A stretch of 5,811 nucleotides of DNA from Candidatus Pacearchaeota archaeon (GTDB taxonomy: Archaea; Nanobdellota; Nanobdellia; Pacearchaeales; GW2011-AR1), in NCBI GenBank assembly GCA_017609695.1, contig JAFCDM010000107.1, positions 1 to 5,811 of the forward strand, given 5' to 3'. The notes under the pieces were generated by a model, which was given only the letters and a program-made list of their open reading frames with translations, had not been told where the DNA came from and made no database searches. Below, piece by piece: positions 4,053 through 5,811 of this stretch. A program made the position numbers and the translations under genes. Position 1 is the first letter of the stretch. Each line of letters starts with the position of its first letter.

Positions 4053-5321
4053 TCAAATTCAGACAAAAATATAATTAAATTAGAGAATTTAATTAGAGAA
4101 TTTAAACAAGAAATAGAAAAATTAAAGCAAAAGGTTTCTAAACAAGTTAGTGAAATAAAAACAAGAGAAGTAGATATAATTAAAATACAAACAATAGAAG
4201 ATAATAAATTAAAACTTAAAAGAGAGAATAATCAAATTAATATTTTTGAAACAGAACTTAAAAATTTAGAGATTAAAAAAAAGGACTTAGAAAATAAATT
4301 ATCAAAAATCAAATTAAGTGAAGAACAATATGAGAATCTAAGATTAGAAGTTAATGAACTCCAAAGGAGTGAGGAAAAAAATTTAGGTTTTGAGATAAGC
4401 TCAAAACAAAGAGAATTAGAAAGAGTCAAGCTTGCAATTAAACAAATTTTTAGAGATAAAGAATCTATAAATGAAGATTTAAAAGATATGAATGAGGATT
4501 TAGAAGAAAAACAATCTTTAGCAGAAGAAAAAGAAGAACAATTAGAAATTTTAAAAAAGAAATATGAAAAAATGTTTAAGGAAAAAAATAATTTACAGGA
4601 TAAAACAAGAATGTTTGAAACTAATCTAATGAAACAACAAAATGAAAAAAGAATCTTTGAGCAAGACATTAATAATTTTAACATAACTAAAGCTCAAATT
4701 AGTGCTAAAGAAGAAACAATTAAACAAGAACTAGAAGAATTTGAGGGGATTGAATTTATTAATCTTCCTGTAGAAAAATTAAAAGAAAAATTAAACAAAT
4801 CAACAGAGACATTATCAAGGATTGGAAATGTAAATTTAAGGGCATTAGAAGTTTATGCAGATGTAAAAGCAGATTATGAAAAAATAAGGGAAAAAGTAGA
4901 ACAATTAGAAAAGGAAAAAGAAGAAGTGCTTAAAATTATGGCCCAGATTGACAGAAAAAAGAAAAAAACATTTTTACACACATTAAATAATATAAATGAA
5001 TTATTTTCAAGAAATTTTAGTCAGTTAAGTACAAAAGGAATAGTTTTTTTAGAACCACAAAATAAAAAAGAAATCTTTGATGCAGGACTTGATATTGTTG
5101 TGAAGGTAGGAACTGGGAAATATTTTGATGTTACATCTCTCTCTGGAGGAGAACAATGTCTTGTGGCCCTTTCTTTGATATTTGCAATACAAGAATATAA
5201 GCCATATTGTTTTTATATTTTTGATGAAATTGATGCAGCATTAGATAAAAGAAATTCAGAAAAACTTGCTTATCTTTTAAAAAAATACATAAAAGAAGGA
5301 CAATATAATAATCACCCATAA
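4029..5321 (+). CDS. smc: SMC second coiled coil and C-terminal head (fragment 3)
   Basis: The frame is open from 3912, so it includes the CPLC hook at 3981-3992. The first ATG inside it is at 4029 (MNKSNLD), just after the hook, giving 430 residues. It contains about 320 residues of coiled coil, then the IGNVNLRALEVYADV segment typical of SMC proteins before the C-terminal head, the SLSGGEQ signature (about 5133-5153) and Walker B FDEIDAALD. It stops early at 5319-5321 (NNHP) because of a frame change in a TA-rich stretch. The true ending continues in the +1 frame from about 5308 to TGA at 5407-5409. Confidence 0.8.
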   Translation: MNKSNLDISNSDKNIIKLENLIREFKQEIEKLKQKVSKQVSEIKTREVDIIKIQTIEDNKLKLKRENNQINIFETELKNLEIKKKDLENKLSKIKLSEEQYENLRLEVNELQRSEEKNLGFEISSKQRELERVKLAIKQIFRDKESINEDLKDMNEDLEEKQSLAEEKEEQLEILKKKYEKMFKEKNNLQDKTRMFETNLMKQQNEKRIFEQDINNFNITKAQISAKEETIKQELEEFEGIEFINLPVEKLKEKLNKSTETLSRIGNVNLRALEVYADVKADYEKIREKVEQLEKEKEEVLKIMAQIDRKKKKTFLHTLNNINELFSRNFSQLSTKGIVFLEPQNKKEIFDAGLDIVVKVGTGKYFDVTSLSGGEQCLVALSLIFAIQEYKPYCFYIFDEIDAALDKRNSEKLAYLLKKYIKEGQYNNHP

Positions 5322-5409
5322 TGATGCATTAATCTCAGAGTCTTCTAATATATTATATGGCGTAAGTATGCAAGAAGGAGTTTCTAAGATTTTAAGTTTG
5401 GAAGTTTGA

Positions 5410-5457
5410 GAATTACTAAAAATCTTATATCCTTATTGTTCAAATTAATTCTTTTTA
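5410..5457. terminator. Convergent intergenic spacer with short T-runs
   Basis: Forty-eight bases separate the natural smc stop from the stop of the opposing gene. On the plus strand CTTTTTATTA (5451-5460) and on the minus strand GATTTTT (from A5 near 5419-5423) are weak oligo-T stops. There is no hairpin of note. Confidence 0.35.
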
Positions 5458-5565
5458 TTATTTGGAATCGAGATAACTAGGAGTTAGTACAGGCCCTATA
5501 GTTTCTAAAAATGATTTGTATCCATCAGTTCTCTTATCTTTTTCTTTAGGATTTATTTCCGCCAT
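5458..5565 (-). CDS. Possible 35-residue soluble protein, unknown
   Basis: The frame begins MAEINPKEKDKRTDGYK at 5565 and ends GPVLTPSYLDSK. It overlaps the end of the upstream gene by 13 bases. An AAGGAAAAG SD-like string lies about 8-14 nt before the ATG, within the upstream coding sequence. The N-terminal half is charged; the second half has a Gly-Pro/Pro-rich stretch. No homology is recognised. The SD, the overlap and the protein-like composition favour a real small gene co-transcribed with its neighbour, but it is short enough to be chance. Confidence 0.45.
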   Translation of the reverse strand: MAEINPKEKDKRTDGYKSFLETIGPVLTPSYLDSK

Positions 5566-5811
5566 TTTATTCTTTTCCTTATCTTTAAATATTCTGAAGA
5601 TTTTTCAACAGAATAAATCCCCCCAAGATAAATCCCAATCAATCCACCTAAAACAAAAGTAATATTCCTAACCTGACTTCTTTTATAATCTCTAACATCA
5701 GCAGGATATTCTGGACTTTCTTCTATTTCTGTAAGGTCTTGTTGTGTAGTTTGAATAGCTCTTTCTAAAGAACCCTCTCCTCTTTTTAAATCTTCTAACT
5801 TCCCAATAAAA
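5553..5811 (-). CDS. One-helix membrane protein, C-terminal part only (runs off right edge)
   Basis: Eighty-five in-frame residues run from the right edge to TAA at 5553-5555. The visible part is a charged, Gln/Glu-rich, probably helical segment (LERAIQTTQQDLTEIEES), a Pro-containing linker, one Gly-rich hydrophobic helix (NITFVLGGLIGIYLGGIYSV), then a short very basic end (KIRKRIKWRK). This suggests a single-pass or C-terminally anchored membrane protein with the basic end inside. The start is outside the window. It is transcribed toward smc (tail to tail). No family is recognised. Confidence 0.65.
   Translation of the reverse strand, partial: FIGKLEDLKRGEGSLERAIQTTQQDLTEIEESPEYPADVRDYKRSQVRNITFVLGGLIGIYLGGIYSVEKSSEYLKIRKRIKWRK

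Larger units (their letters stand above)
2658..5409 (+). pseudogene. smc: SMC-type ATPase with a Rad50-like zinc hook in place of the hinge; three frame breaks
   Basis: SMC ATPases dimerise, bind DNA and organise or segregate chromosomes. Read across three frame changes the product is about 917 residues. Domains in order: N-terminal SMC head with Walker A GPNGSGKS (32-39) and Q-loop VLQGE (Q144); coiled coil from about 165; a CPLC zinc hook (Cys 442 and 445); a second coiled coil; then the C-terminal head with SLSGGEQ, Walker B/D-loop FDEIDAALD, switch motif IIITHND and the end VSMQEGVSKILSLEV. No SMC hinge is visible, and the length is that of Rad50 rather than of a canonical SMC (about 1150-1200). 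The hook is exactly central: 441 residues before, about 472 after. Breaks lie near 3618 (one extra base), 3909 (one missing) and 5304-5312 (two missing or one extra). Every piece is well conserved, so errors or very recent mutation are likely. No kleisin gene is in the window. Confidence 0.9.

Noticed and set aside
4232..4684. 150-residue Ser/Phe/Leu-rich minus-strand ORF resembling a membrane protein
   Set aside because: It is antisense to the SMC coiled coil; Lys/Glu-rich codons read backward give Phe, Leu and Ser. There is no SD or promoter.
5131..5319. 62-residue minus-strand ORF
   Set aside because: It is antisense to the SMC signature and Walker B motifs.
2658..5409. Calling the protein Rad50 because of the zinc hook
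   Set aside because: Both head halves carry SMC-specific motifs (FVLG..S.KSMRA, SLSGGEQ, FDEIDAALD), not the Rad50 ones.

Overview
The window is AT-rich and looks archaeal, most likely from a small-genome DPANN-type lineage (Woesearchaeota/Pacearchaeota-like; this assignment is inference). The reasons are TATA-like boxes 22-28 nt ahead of start codons that lack a Shine-Dalgarno site (leaderless genes), an archaeal-type RNase HII, a CAU tRNA with the A1-U72 pair of archaeal initiators, oligo-T terminators, and many very small membrane proteins.

Layout. 1-426 (minus strand): the start of an unrecognised protein running off the left edge, and upstream of it a cold-shock-domain protein. 427-688: no gene, but two tandem folded units, each a 12-13 bp outer stem around an 8-position hairpin with the same TTTTAG loop. 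The two hairpin stems differ by compensatory changes. 689-1220 (plus): a two-helix membrane protein followed by a YbjQ/UPF0145 protein. 1279-1634 (plus): two tiny membrane proteins overlapping by ATGA. 1660-1733 (minus): an initiator-like tRNA-Met(CAU) with an unusual C33. 1833-2430 (plus): rnhB, with all four catalytic acidic residues still encoded but split by a frameshift and an apparent small internal deletion. 2466-2585: a possible small ORF ending in a PCNA-binding-like tail. 2658-5409 (plus): an SMC-type ATPase broken by three small frame changes. 5458-5811 (minus, convergent): a 35-residue ORF and the C-terminal part of a one-helix membrane protein.

The most interesting object is the SMC protein. 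Its head halves are those of a true SMC (GPNGSGKS Walker A, LSGGEQ signature, FDEIDAALD Walker B/D-loop). No hinge domain is visible. At the exact middle of the chain (residues 442-445 of about 917) it carries a Rad50-like CPLC zinc hook flanked by coiled coil. This suggests a chimeric architecture, an SMC head dimerising through a zinc hook, in a protein of Rad50-like length. The frame breaks in smc and rnhB are small and the flanking motifs are intact, so sequencing or assembly indels, or very recent decay, are the likeliest explanations.

Functionally, the right two thirds concern the chromosome (RNase HII for RNA-DNA hybrids, a PIP-like peptide, an SMC ATPase). The left third holds an RNA-binding cold-shock protein, small envelope proteins and a translation-initiation tRNA.
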